Source: Cohnella nanjingensis (GTDB lineage Bacteria > Bacillota > Bacilli > Paenibacillales > Paenibacillaceae). Taken from it: 64,000 bases of DNA. Positions 23,940 through 32,617 of this stretch are shown one piece after another. The stretch's first letter is position 1. Every line of letters starts with the position of its first letter. The notes beneath the pieces are model-generated. The model ran no database searches. It was not told where the DNA came from and saw nothing but the letters and a program-made list of their open reading frames with translations. The stretch covers positions 469 through 64,468 of the forward strand of contig NZ_JACJVP010000041.1 of assembly GCF_014212125.1 (NCBI RefSeq), in the 5' to 3' direction. The position numbers and the translations under genes are program-made.

Positions 23940-25286
23940 TTATTGGTTAAGGATGCGGTCCGCTTCCTTCTTGAATGTCGCCAGCGTGCTCTTGATATCC
24001 TTGCTGTCATACATAATCGCTTCGATCGCCGAGAAGAACTCGTGCATGACTTCGGGCCAAGCGACGTCCATGTTCGTGTCCACGGCATACTGCAGCTGAT
24101 CGTAGGCGACCTTGCGGTTCGGCTCCTTCGCCCACAGATCCTTGATCTCCTGGGAATCGACCATCGCCTTCGTGAACGGCAGATACCCCGACTGCACGAT
24201 GAACTGCTGGGCGCCCTGCGGATCGGTATCCATCCAGCGGATGAACTCCCATGCGGCATCCTTGTTCTTCGAACCGGACAGGATCGTGACGTTCGCGCCG
24301 CCCGTCGGGTTGGCGTATTCTTGATCCTTCGGCAGGAACGCCGTCACGTAGTCGAAGTTGACGGCTTCCATCAGGCCGCCGATGGAGCCTGTCGATTGAT
24401 ACATCATCGCGACCTTGCCTTCGGTGAACATCTTGTTGACGATGTTGCCGGAATCCTGCTGCGGCGGATAGTAGAAGGCGCCGGCATTCTGCAGGTCCTT
24501 CAGGTAGGCGAATACTTTCTCCCCGACGCCGTTGTCGATGAAGTCCACCGACGTCTTGTCGTCGTTGAAGAACTTGCCGCCGGCTTGGGTGATCATCGCG
24601 AGCTGGTACCAGGTATCATAAGGCATCGTCAGGCCGTATTGTCCTTTGCCCTTGTCCGCCAGCGCGTTCGCGGCCGTCTTCAGCTCGTCCCACGTCTTCG
24701 GGACGGAGAGCCCCTTTGCGTCGAGCAGCGTCTTGTTCACGTGCAGGATGGGCGTCGAACGGTTCAGCGGCAGCGATACCAGCTTGTTATCGAAGTACGA
24801 GTGGCCCATGAGGCCCGCGGTAAAGTCGTCCGGGCTCATGCCCGACTTGTCCAGATAGGGCTTCATGTCCTCCAGCACATCCGAGTCGGCGAACATCTGC
24901 ACGTATGCCCGCTCCAGCATGCTGACGTCCGGCGCGGTGTTCGACGCGATCGCCTGCTGCAGCTTCGTCACCGTCTCGTCGTAGCCGCCTTGGAACGTGC
25001 CGACCACCTCGATATCCGGGTGCGAGTCGTTGAAGCGCTTGATGAGCGCGTCCATGTATTCGCCGTTCTTGCCGCCTAGGGAATGCCAGAACTGCACCGT
25101 CGTCTTGCCGCCTCCAGTTGCTTCCGCGGACGGCGAAGCCGATGCGGACGCGCTTGCGCTGGGCGAGCTCGATGCCCCCTGGTTCGCATCGTTCGGCGCC
25201 GCGTTGTTGCCATTGCCTCCGCCGCAGCCGGCGAGTACCCCCATTAACGCTGTTGCGGCCAATACCCCGCGAATCTTGTTTGCCAC
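23940..25286 (-). CDS. ugpB: Glycerol-3-phosphate/glycerophosphodiester-binding lipoprotein UgpB-like
   Basis: This 448-aa family 1 solute-binding protein has a lipobox LAGC, a Gly/Asn-rich and a Ser/Ala low-complexity linker, and a periplasmic-type binding fold starting TTVQFWHSLGGKNGEYMDAL. QFWHS is typical for UgpB. The GTG start at 25286 has GGAGGGG seven bases upstream. The link to glycerol phosphates rests on the GDPD gene behind it and on the UgpB-like start; other sugars cannot be excluded. Confidence 0.85.
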   Translation of the reverse strand: MANKIRGVLAATALMGVLAGCGGGNGNNAAPNDANQGASSSPSASASASASPSAEATGGGKTTVQFWHSLGGKNGEYMDALIKRFNDSHPDIEVVGTFQGGYDETVTKLQQAIASNTAPDVSMLERAYVQMFADSDVLEDMKPYLDKSGMSPDDFTAGLMGHSYFDNKLVSLPLNRSTPILHVNKTLLDAKGLSVPKTWDELKTAANALADKGKGQYGLTMPYDTWYQLAMITQAGGKFFNDDKTSVDFIDNGVGEKVFAYLKDLQNAGAFYYPPQQDSGNIVNKMFTEGKVAMMYQSTGSIGGLMEAVNFDYVTAFLPKDQEYANPTGGANVTILSGSKNKDAAWEFIRWMDTDPQGAQQFIVQSGYLPFTKAMVDSQEIKDLWAKEPNRKVAYDQLQYAVDTNMDVAWPEVMHEFFSAIEAIMYDSKDIKSTLATFKKEADRILNQ

Positions 25287-25343
25287 TTTTGAACCCCTCC
25301 ATGAATGTTAATTCGGATCTCTATGCCAAGGGATCTCGCCGAT

Positions 25344-26180
25344 TCACTTGATCCCCGAATAGACGAATGCTTTGACGATCTGCTGGGAGCAAAACAGATA
25401 GACGATGAGGATCGGGACGACGAGCACCACGTTGCCCGCCATGAGGATGTGCCAGTTGCTGATGCCTTCCGTCTCCCGCAGCATCGCGATGCCGAGCGTC
25501 AGCGGCCGCACCGCGTTCGAATCCGTCATGATGAGCGGCCAGAAGTAGTCGTTCCAATGGCTGACGAAGCTGAACAGCGCGATGGTCGCGAGCGCCGGCT
25601 TCGACATCGGGATCATGACGCGCCGGACGATCTTCGCTTCGCTGGCATTGTCCAGCCGCGCCGCCTCGATGATCTCTTCCGGAATCTGCATGAAGTATTG
25701 GCGGAGGAGGAAGATGCCGAACGCGCTCGACAGGAACGGCAGAATCTGCGGCAGCAGCGTCTTGATCAACCCCCAGTCCGCGAGCATCAGGTACACCGGG
25801 ATAAAGGTGACCTGACCCGGGATCATGAACGCCAGCAGCACGAGTCCGAACAGGATGTTCCTGCCGGGAAAACGGTATTTGGCGAACGCGTACGCCGCCG
25901 GGATCATCACGAGCAATTGAAGCGCGATGATCGATGCCGTGACGACGATCGAATTGCGCGCGTACGTCAGGAACGGGCCCGCTTGCATCGCATGGGAGAA
26001 GTTCGTCCATTGCGGGGAAGCCGGGATCCACGTCGGCGGGAATGCCATCGTCTCGCGAAACGTCTGAAGCGACGTCGAGATCATCCAGAGGAACGGAAAG
26101 ACGAAGACGAGCACGACGGCGCCCTTGAGCGCATAATCTGCGATCGAGCGGATGGGATGGCGTTCGTATTCCGGATTCAA
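25344..26180 (-). CDS. ugpE: ABC permease UgpE-like
   Basis: This 278-aa permease of the MalG/UgpE type has six helices and the EAA loop EEIIEAARLDNASEAKIVRRVM. The N-terminal PFLWMISTSL and end FVYSGIK are usual. It starts at TTG 26180 with GGAG eight bases ahead; this frame is preferred because the protein begins just after the ugpA stop at 26234. It forms the channel with UgpA. Confidence 0.9.
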   Translation of the reverse strand: MNPEYERHPIRSIADYALKGAVVLVFVFPFLWMISTSLQTFRETMAFPPTWIPASPQWTNFSHAMQAGPFLTYARNSIVVTASIIALQLLVMIPAAYAFAKYRFPGRNILFGLVLLAFMIPGQVTFIPVYLMLADWGLIKTLLPQILPFLSSAFGIFLLRQYFMQIPEEIIEAARLDNASEAKIVRRVMIPMSKPALATIALFSFVSHWNDYFWPLIMTDSNAVRPLTLGIAMLRETEGISNWHILMAGNVVLVVPILIVYLFCSQQIVKAFVYSGIK

Positions 26181-26233
26181 CGGTTATGCTCCTTCCTGGC
26201 CGGGATCGGCGCTCGCGGGCGTTCGCGGACCGG

Positions 26234-27112
26234 TCATTGATAGTGCACCTTGCGTGCCAGCAACCGGAAGTAAAGAAAGGTCAGCAGGCCGATGATCGCC
26301 ATGAGCACTACGCCGGTCGCGGCCGAGTAGCCGATATTGGTCGTGCGGAATTGGTAGATATAGTACACGATCGTGCTCGTCGCGCCGTTCGGGCCGCCGC
26401 CCGTCATCACCTGCACCGTGTCGAACACTTTGAAGGAACCGATCGTCATGATGACCAGGATGAAGAAGAGCTGCGGAGAGAGGAGCGGAAGCGTGATCCG
26501 GAAAAACACTTTGGCTCTGCTCGCATTGTCGAGCGCCGCCGCTTCGTAGATCGTCGGCGGGATACTCTGAAGCGCGGCTACGATGATCAGCGTGTAGTAG
26601 CCGATGCTCTGCCACACCGAGACGAGGATGACGGACAGCAGCGCCGTCTTCGAACTCTGCAGCCAGGCCGACGGCGGGAGGCCGAACAGCTTCAGCAGGA
26701 AGTTCAATAAGCCTTGATTCGGCTCCATCAGCCACATCCACAGCAGCGCGATCGAGACGATGGACACGATGTGCGGGGTGAAGATGCCCGCTTGCACGAT
26801 CCGGTTCCACCGCGTCTTCCGCTTCAGCCAGAGCGCGACGAGGAGCGAGAGCAGCATCGTGCCGGCGACGACGCCTACCGTATAGACGGCCGTATTGCCC
26901 AGCGCCTGGTAGAAGTCGTCCCGCGTGAAAATCTTCTGATAGTTGTCGAAGCCGATATATTTGCTCTTCGCCTTGTTCATCAGGTTGTATTTGTAGAAGC
27001 TGAGCTTGATCAGGTAGAAGATCGGATAGATCACGAACAATCCGATCCCCGCCATCGCCGGCGCGATCATGACGTACGGGCGCAGCAGCGCCCACCAGCC
27101 GCGGTTAGGCAT
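26234..27112 (-). CDS. ugpA: ABC permease UgpA-like
   Basis: This 292-aa permease of the MalF/UgpA type has six helices, with YEAAALDNASRAKVFFRITLP as the EAA loop. The ATG at 27112 overlaps the stop of the ATPase gene by 8 bp, so they are coupled; the frame is open 26 codons further inside the ATPase gene but that part is not protein-like. It pairs with UgpE. Confidence 0.9.
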   Translation of the reverse strand: MPNRGWWALLRPYVMIAPAMAGIGLFVIYPIFYLIKLSFYKYNLMNKAKSKYIGFDNYQKIFTRDDFYQALGNTAVYTVGVVAGTMLLSLLVALWLKRKTRWNRIVQAGIFTPHIVSIVSIALLWMWLMEPNQGLLNFLLKLFGLPPSAWLQSSKTALLSVILVSVWQSIGYYTLIIVAALQSIPPTIYEAAALDNASRAKVFFRITLPLLSPQLFFILVIMTIGSFKVFDTVQVMTGGGPNGATSTIVYYIYQFRTTNIGYSAATGVVLMAIIGLLTFLYFRLLARKVHYQ

Positions 27113-28619
27113 CGGACGGCCCTCTGCGCAGCGCCTCGAGGTAGGCGCCGTGCTTCGGATGATCCCGGCGGATCCGGTCGCCTTGGGCATCGAAGAAGAA
27201 CAGCTTGTCCGCCGGCACGCCGAGCTCGACCGCTTGATCCACCGCGAACGGATCGGAGAAGCACTTCACCATGAACGCCAGGGCGGGATTCTCGTAGCCG
27301 CGCACTTGGTAGATCGTCTCCGCGCCCAGCATCTCGCGGGTCGCGATGCGTCCGCGGATGACGTAGTGCGGCTGGCCGCCGCCGGACGCCGCGATCGGGT
27401 CCGCAGGGAGCGAAGCCGCAGCGCGATGTGGGTCGTCCGGCGTCGTCGCGGTCGGCGAGGAGCCGGAGGCCACGTGCGCAGCGTCGGCTGCTTCGAGCTG
27501 AACGATAGCGGCGTTGGCGGCTGCGGCTGGGTCGTGCTGCGTGATGGCGGCGTTGGTTGCTGCGGCTGGGTCGTGCTGCGCGATAGCGGCGTTGGCTGCT
27601 GCGGCTGGGTCGTGCTGCGCGATAGCGGCGTTGGCGGCTGCGGCTGTGTCGTGCTGCGTGATGGCGGCGTTGGCTGCTGCGGTTGGGTCGTGCTGCGCGA
27701 TGGCGGCGTTGGCTGCTGCGGCTGGGTCGTGCTGCGTGATGGCGGCGTTGGCATGGAGACCCTGCTTTGGCTTGCCGTACGCAGCAGTACCGCTGGCCGC
27801 CGCTGCAAGTTCGCGATCCGCTTCGAACGGCGCCGCGCGGAGGCTCGCGCTCTCGGGCCGGAACCCGAAGCGCACGCCGTCCACGTGCAGCTCGCCCACA
27901 TTCATCGGCGGCACGCCGATAAACTGAGCCGCGAACAGATTGGCCGGATCGCGGTAGATGACCTCAGGCGGCGCCTCCTGCTGGATGATGCCTTCGTTCA
28001 TCAGCACGATCGTATCCGCCATCGACATGGCTTCGACCTGATCGTGCGTCACGTAGACGAAGGTGGCGCCCAGCTTCTTGTGCAGCTCGATCAGCTCGAT
28101 GCGCATCTGCGCGCGCAGCTTCGCGTCCAGATTCGAGAGCGGCTCGTCCATCAAGAAGACGGACGGCTGCTTCACCATCGCGCGGGCGAGCGCGACGCGC
28201 TGCCGCTGCCCGCCGGACAGCGTGGACGGCATCCGGTCCAGATAGCCGCCCAGACCGACGGTAGCGCCGATCGTCTCGACGAGGCGGGTGCGCTCGACCT
28301 TGGGGACGCGATTGTTCTTCAAGCCGAATTCGATATTGTCCCGCACGGTCATCGTCGGATAGATCGCATAGTTCTGGAACACCATGGCGACGCCCCGCTT
28401 GCCCGGCGCGACGCGGGTCACGTCCTTGCCGCCGATGCGCACTTCCCCCGACGTCTGCGGCCCGATGCCCGCGATCATGCGCAGCAGCGTCGTCTTGCCG
28501 CACCCGGACGGCCCGACGAGCACCGTGAATTTGCCCTCTTCGATCGTAAGATTCAGATTCTCGATGATGTTGCTCTTCTCGAACGATTTCGTCACGTGTA
28601 CGAACTCGATAGATGCCAA
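27105..28619 (-). CDS. ugpC: ABC ATPase UgpC/MalK-like with a repeat insertion
   Basis: This 504-aa ATPase is about 140 residues longer than usual for UgpC/MalK. Walker A GPSGCGKTT (about 37-45), signature LSGGQRQRVALARAM and Walker B VFLMDEPLSNLD are intact. The C-terminal regulatory (MOBE/OB-fold) part is split near residue 290 by a Pro/Ala/Asp-rich stretch. It comprises seven 13-residue repeats (NAAITQHDPAAAA) and a low-complexity tail before the fold resumes at HYVIRGRIATREMLG. The start is TTG with GGAGG seven bases ahead. It leads the operon ugpC-A-E-B-ugpQ. The insertion is probably disordered and tolerated. Confidence 0.9.
   Translation of the reverse strand: MASIEFVHVTKSFEKSNIIENLNLTIEEGKFTVLVGPSGCGKTTLLRMIAGIGPQTSGEVRIGGKDVTRVAPGKRGVAMVFQNYAIYPTMTVRDNIEFGLKNNRVPKVERTRLVETIGATVGLGGYLDRMPSTLSGGQRQRVALARAMVKQPSVFLMDEPLSNLDAKLRAQMRIELIELHKKLGATFVYVTHDQVEAMSMADTIVLMNEGIIQQEAPPEVIYRDPANLFAAQFIGVPPMNVGELHVDGVRFGFRPESASLRAAPFEADRELAAAASGTAAYGKPKQGLHANAAITQHDPAAAANAAIAQHDPTAAANAAITQHDTAAAANAAIAQHDPAAAANAAIAQHDPAAATNAAITQHDPAAAANAAIVQLEAADAAHVASGSSPTATTPDDPHRAAASLPADPIAASGGGQPHYVIRGRIATREMLGAETIYQVRGYENPALAFMVKCFSDPFAVDQAVELGVPADKLFFFDAQGDRIRRDHPKHGAYLEALRRGPSDA
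27477..27749 (-). repeat. 39-bp in-frame coding minisatellite in ugpC
   Basis: Seven tandem units of 39 bp encode N-A-A-I-(T/A)-Q-H-D-(P/T)-A-A-A-(A/T). Six are near identical; the last (NAAIVQLEAADAA) is diverged. Because 39 is a multiple of 3, gain or loss of units leaves the ATPase in frame. Confidence 0.95.
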
Positions 28620-28648
28620 TCTCGCCCCTCCCTACTCCTCGCTTCACT

Positions 28649-28704
28649 CGCGCATCTTCGCGCATATTTCGCGCATTATTTGATCGTTTATGTTCGTTTT
28701 TATA
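28649..28704. promoter_or_regulatory. Candidate operator region of the ugp operon
   Basis: Three direct copies of CGCGCAT (28649, 28659 and 28670) are spaced 10-11 bp, one helical turn. CGTTTATGTTCGTTTTTATA follows at 28685-28704 and contains the ATGTTCG half-site known for GlpR-type DeoR regulators. A similar set stands ahead of the deoR gene at 31.6 kb. Regulation by that DeoR protein is inferred. Confidence 0.5.
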
Positions 28705-28854
28705 CTTTTGATTGTAGGGGTCGACTGTCATGCGAGTATCAGCGCGAGATAAATCGGATGTTAAAATGAGCAAATTCGAGCGAAAGCTACAGCAAAATCG
28801 AACGAACTTTCGCAGGTGGAGGATGAGAAGCAAGATTGCGTGGCAGGGTGTAGA

Positions 28855-29160
28855 GGCGAGGTCTTGAGAGATGGGCTGAGAGATGGTTTTTGAGATGAGG
28901 TTGAGTGGCTTGGTTGAGTGGCTTGGTTGAGAGATGAGGTTGAGAGGTGAGATTGAGAGTCGGGGTTGATAGATAAGGTTGAGAGACGAGGTCTTGAGAG
29001 ATAAAGTTGAGAGGCTTGGTTGAGAGACATGTTGAGAGAGTGGTTTGATAGATGTGATTGCGTGACGAGTTGACTGACGAGTTGCGTGACGAGTTACGTG
29101 ACGTGGTTCCTTGATGTAGTTGCGTGACGTGGTTGCGTACGTAGTTCCTTGAAGTGGTGG
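28855..29160. repeat. Degenerate low-complexity repeat block, C-poor on the plus strand
   Basis: Two adjoining sub-blocks are seen: TTGAGAGRYGAGG-like units at about 28860-29045, and TTGCGTGACGWGG-like units at about 29045-29160. Unit length varies around 10-14 bp. The plus strand is very poor in C. Open frames on the minus strand here are Ser/Thr/Asn/Gln-rich repeats and not believable proteins. Confidence 0.75.
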
Positions 29161-29173
29161 CGTGGCGGAAATA

Positions 29174-29197
29174 AAAAAGCACCTCAGGGCGCTTTTT
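29174..29197. terminator. Probable bidirectional terminator
   Basis: AAAAAGCACC and GGCGCTTTTT pair with one mismatch around a TCAG loop. It lies between the araM gene and the repeat block and could end araM transcription about 360 bp after its stop. Confidence 0.55.
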
Positions 29198-29254
29198 CGG
29201 AATGGCGGCATCTACCGCTCGCGGTTATCGCAAAACGGACTCTTCTATCCATAA

Positions 29255-29433
29255 GTTGCATTTGTACAAGTAATTTGGGCTTGAAGACGATCATGAGGGA
29301 CATTCGTTGCATTTGTACAACTTATTTGGCACGAATTCGGATAATTGGGGCAAATCGGGCCAAAAAGATGTACGTTTGCAACTAAATCACTTATTTGCCC
29401 CCAATTCCTTCAAATTAGATGTACTTTTGCAAC
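29255..29433. repeat. Symmetric four-copy GTTGCA-GTACA repeat element
   Basis: Four copies of GTTGCANNNGTACA are present: two forward at 29255-29268 and 29306-29319, two reversed at 29369-29382 and 29420-29433. Both pairs are spaced exactly 51 bp, and all four are placed symmetrically about 29344. Flanks following each copy (TWATTTGG, then GAATT-like) are partly shared, so the unit is about 51 bp. The element is AT-richer than its surroundings and lies after the araM stop. Confidence 0.85.
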
Positions 29434-29554
29434 TTATTATCGAATTCCGGCCTTCGCCGCGCAGATTGCAGACTCGCTTCTGCTTCTCATAGGGCAGATC
29501 AGCGCAGTTGCAGCCTGGCCTTCGCATCACATAGCGTCAGAGCAGGACGTGTCC

Positions 29555-30769
29555 CTACGCCTCATTGTACGCATGCAGCAGCGTGTACCGATTCGGGCGG
29601 ATATGGTGCGCTTCGCGCAGGCTGCGCGCGACGAGCTCTTCGCTGATCCCGAGATCCGCGGGCGAAGTCGGTCCTCCGACGGTACGCAGCACCCCGACGA
29701 GCGTCTCGGCATCCGGGATCTGTCCGATCAGCGCCGCGATCTCTTCCCATTGCCCGCCGATACGCTCGCGGCCGCTCCATCTGCCCGCGCCTTCTTCGGC
29801 GAGGCGATGATACAGCTTCGAGATCTCGATGCAGGCGACGCCGACCTTCGCGCCGTGAAGCAACTGCTTGCGGCCCTGGCGGATGCACTCCATCTCCCAG
29901 TAGTGGGAGAGATGATGCTCCGCGCCCGATGCCGGATGCGACTGGCCGAACAGCAGCATGGCGAATCCCGACTCGATCAGCGCGCCGGTCAGCACGGCGA
30001 TGCCTTCCTCGTCACGCTTCGCGATGAGGCCCGCCTGATCCATGCATTGCCGGAGCGCCGAGCGCGTCATGACCGCCGCCTCCTCCAGGTAGGGCTCCCC
30101 CGCCGCGAGCGCGCCGAACCGCCAATCGAACAGCGACGTATGCTTGCCGAGCATATCGCCGAACCCAGCGGCGACCAGGGAAGGCGGCGCCTGCACCAGA
30201 ATGTCCAGATCGGCAAAGATGGCATCCGGCCCGATCGCCCCGATCGTGATCTTGTCTCCCCGGATCAGGAGCGGCGCCCCCTTCGAGTTGAACCCGTCCA
30301 CGGAAGGCGCCGTCGGTACCGAGACGAAGGGGATGCCGGCCGTGTAGGCGGCATACCGCGCGATGTCGTGCAGCGTACCGCTGCCCGCAGCGACTACCGC
30401 CTCCGCTTGATGCTGCTGAATATCCAGCAGCAGTTGAACGATGGAAGCCTCGTCCGCGACAACATCGCCGATGGCGTTAGGCTTGATGCGCGAGACCGGC
30501 GCAGCGATCCGCGCCGCGGTCAGGTCCTCCTCCAACGTCTTGCCCGCCGCCGCATAGGTATGGGCATCCGCGACGATCACGACGCGGCGGTAGCCTTTCT
30601 CCGCCAGATAGGGCGTCACGAGCCGGATCGCGCCCGCGCGAAGCTCCAACCGCTCCATCCCCATCCGTCTGTGCATCCCCTCTTGCTGCTCCGATCCCAT
30701 CCGTCTTCGTCGCATCTCCTCCGGCAGTTCCTTGTCTTGCGCATGGATGTTCGATGTGGAATCAGACAT
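29555..30769 (-). CDS. araM: sn-Glycerol-1-phosphate dehydrogenase
   Basis: This 404-aa AraM/EgsA-type enzyme reduces dihydroxyacetone phosphate to glycerol-1-phosphate with NAD(P)H. NAD-binding motif AAGSGTLHDIARYAA, the PTAPSVDGFNSKGAPLL loop, and metal ligands GFGDMLGKHT and SGAEHHLSHYWE are all present. In Bacillus the product feeds heptaprenylglyceryl phosphate. A charged N-terminal stretch of about 35 residues is extra. The ATG at 30769 has AAAGGA eight bases ahead and overlaps the deoR stop, so the two are one unit. Confidence 0.92.
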   Translation of the reverse strand: MSDSTSNIHAQDKELPEEMRRRRMGSEQQEGMHRRMGMERLELRAGAIRLVTPYLAEKGYRRVVIVADAHTYAAAGKTLEEDLTAARIAAPVSRIKPNAIGDVVADEASIVQLLLDIQQHQAEAVVAAGSGTLHDIARYAAYTAGIPFVSVPTAPSVDGFNSKGAPLLIRGDKITIGAIGPDAIFADLDILVQAPPSLVAAGFGDMLGKHTSLFDWRFGALAAGEPYLEEAAVMTRSALRQCMDQAGLIAKRDEEGIAVLTGALIESGFAMLLFGQSHPASGAEHHLSHYWEMECIRQGRKQLLHGAKVGVACIEISKLYHRLAEEGAGRWSGRERIGGQWEEIAALIGQIPDAETLVGVLRTVGGPTSPADLGISEELVARSLREAHHIRPNRYTLLHAYNEA

Positions 30770-31544
30770 GTTTGCTGTCCTTTCCGGCACGATAGACCGT
30801 GATGCCTTGTTCTTCGAATGACTTCGTGTCGGATTCGGCGATCTCCTCGCCCGTGATGATCGTGTGGATCGCGCTGTTCGGCACGACTTCGTGAAGCGCG
30901 ACCTTGCCGATCTTCGTATGATCCGTCATGACGACGATCTCTCCCGCCGCCCGGATCATGGCTTGCTTGGCGGGGACCAGCAACGCTTCGGGATGCATGA
31001 GTCCGTGCTGCGGATGCAGCGCGGGCGTGCCGATGAACGCTTTCTCCACATGCAGCGACTTTAGCACTTGGTCCGTAATCATGCCGTTCAGCATATAGCT
31101 TGACGGATACAGCTCGCCGCCGGTGAGGATCACCTTCACGCCTGGCGCGTCGCGCAACTCGGCCGCCACGTTCATGTCGTTCGTGATGACCGTAATTCGC
31201 GAGCGGTACACGAGGTTACGCGCGAGGTGCAGCGTCGTCGTCCCCGAATCGATAATGATGTTCTCCCCGTCTTCCACCAGAGAGGCCGCCAGCTGCCCGA
31301 TCCGCATCTTCTCGTCGAGATGCTGGCTCGTCCGCTCGTTGAACGAAGGTTCGTCGCGCGTCCACTGCTCCACGATAACGCCGCCGTGCGTACGCTTCAG
31401 CATGCCTTCCTGCTCGATCTCCGCCAGGTCCCTGCGAATCGTCGCCTCGTGCACGTTGAACGCCTTGGCCAAGACGGACACGGTCGCCGTCCGATATTGC
31501 CTAACATAGTCTACAATTCGTTTCTTTCTCTCCGCTGCCAGCAC
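30762..31544 (-). CDS. DeoR-family transcriptional regulator
   Basis: This 260-aa regulator has the DeoR winged helix at the N-terminus (LAAERKKRIVDYVRQYRTATVSVLAKAFNV, then EATIRRDLAEIEQEGML). The sugar-phosphate sensor domain follows, with IDSGTTTLHLARNL, VILTGGELYPSSYMLNG and VMTDHTKIGK. The start is GTG 31544, matching typical DeoR N-termini, with AGGAG eleven bases ahead. It is coupled to araM. A glycerol-phosphate ligand and control of both araM and ugp are plausible from context. Confidence 0.88.
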   Translation of the reverse strand: MLAAERKKRIVDYVRQYRTATVSVLAKAFNVHEATIRRDLAEIEQEGMLKRTHGGVIVEQWTRDEPSFNERTSQHLDEKMRIGQLAASLVEDGENIIIDSGTTTLHLARNLVYRSRITVITNDMNVAAELRDAPGVKVILTGGELYPSSYMLNGMITDQVLKSLHVEKAFIGTPALHPQHGLMHPEALLVPAKQAMIRAAGEIVVMTDHTKIGKVALHEVVPNSAIHTIITGEEIAESDTKSFEEQGITVYRAGKDSKHV

Positions 31545-31576
31545 TCGATCGCTTGCTCCTCTCGCGCGCGCCTCGG

Positions 31577-31640
31577 CGCGCATTGCACGTTTATGCTTAT
31601 ATACGCTCAATTTTATTCGTTTTTAGAATAGCGCGCAATG
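31577..31640. promoter_or_regulatory. Candidate operator/promoter of deoR-araM
   Basis: It contains one CGCGCAT (31577-31583), CGTTTATGCTTATATA (31588-31603), TTTTATTCGTTTTTAG (31611-31626) and GCGCGCAATG. The first three recall the set ahead of ugpC, suggesting a shared regulator. Confidence 0.45.
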
Positions 31641-31793
31641 GTTAAGGGAGTGTAAAACGGGAAAGAAAAAATCCATCTTCGAATGGAGATCGGACGCCCG
31701 CCAACGGGACAACCCCTCTCCACTTCCAAGCATGTCTCCTGACGGACATGCATAGTTAATTAGTATCATTCATTCCTGGGGAGGTAGGTCCAC

Positions 31794-32522
31794 ATGCTCC
31801 TGCGGCTCAAACGCATCTCGGTCGAGATCCGGCTGCTTGCCGTCCTGTCCGCGCTCTTCGTGTTCAGCGCATCGCTCGGGGAGAAGTCGGCTTTCTTCAG
31901 CACGATGTCGTTCCCGCTCCTGCTGTTCAGCGCAAGCCTCTGCATCTGGCTGTATGTCCGCAAGATGAATCTGAACCGCCGGATTATCGGCGGGCTCACG
32001 ATCGTCATGCTGCTGTCCCTGCTGCTGCGCGACACGCCGTTCGCGCACTTCGTGAACGCAGCGCTCGCCGTCCCGCTCGTCCTGCTGGCCGCCGTGGAAT
32101 ACACCCGCTTCTCCAGGACGGACATTCGCGCCTGCCTGCTGTGGCTCGTGCTCGCCCCTTCGGCCGGCGCGCTGCTGATCAGCATGGTCGCGGGCGACAA
32201 CATCTGGTTCCAGCTGACCGCGCTGCCCGTCGCCTGGATCGCGATGGCCCGCTACGCCGAGCATGACGTCTATGCGAAGAGCCTGAAGTTCGTCGTCGCC
32301 GCCATCACGCTGCTCGTGCTGGGACTTATCGTCTCTGCCGACGTGCTCGCGCTGCAGCCGGGGCTGGAGCTGATCAAGAACGAAGAGGCGAGAACATTCC
32401 TTTTGAAGGCCACGAGCGGCGACGGCCTGCCGGCGCTTCATCTGCTCCTGTTCGCGCTGTATCTCCCAATCCTTGCGATCAGCGTCATCTCTTACTACGT
32501 CAGCAAGCAGCAAGCGGCCTAA
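31794..32522 (+). CDS. Hypothetical membrane protein, about seven or eight helices
   Basis: This 242-aa protein is almost wholly hydrophobic, with helices such as LLAVLSALFVFSASLG, FPLLLFSASLCIWLYV and LPILAISVISYYV. GGGGAGG stands nine bases before the ATG. No conserved catalytic motif or known family is seen. It stands alone between divergent deoR-araM and a hairpin. The antisense frame over the same stretch is charged and low in structure, so the plus strand is the coding one. Confidence 0.7.
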   Translation: MLLRLKRISVEIRLLAVLSALFVFSASLGEKSAFFSTMSFPLLLFSASLCIWLYVRKMNLNRRIIGGLTIVMLLSLLLRDTPFAHFVNAALAVPLVLLAAVEYTRFSRTDIRACLLWLVLAPSAGALLISMVAGDNIWFQLTALPVAWIAMARYAEHDVYAKSLKFVVAAITLLVLGLIVSADVLALQPGLELIKNEEARTFLLKATSGDGLPALHLLLFALYLPILAISVISYYVSKQQAA

Positions 32523-32617
32523 ACGGCAAGCAACTTAGCCGGTAATGGCCAGCCGCAGCCCTCGCACCTCTCCGCTGCGGTCATCGTCGCCACGGCTCCG
32601 AACCGATACGGCGCCGA

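Noticed and set aside
27477..27749. Possible CRISPR or direct-repeat element at 27.5 kb
   Set aside because: The 39-bp units are contiguous and in frame with the UgpC ATPase, so it is a coding minisatellite.
28761..29182. Overlapping minus-strand frames rich in Ser, Thr, Asn and Gln
   Set aside because: They are translations of the degenerate repeat block in more than one frame; the text is low-complexity and there is no credible start.
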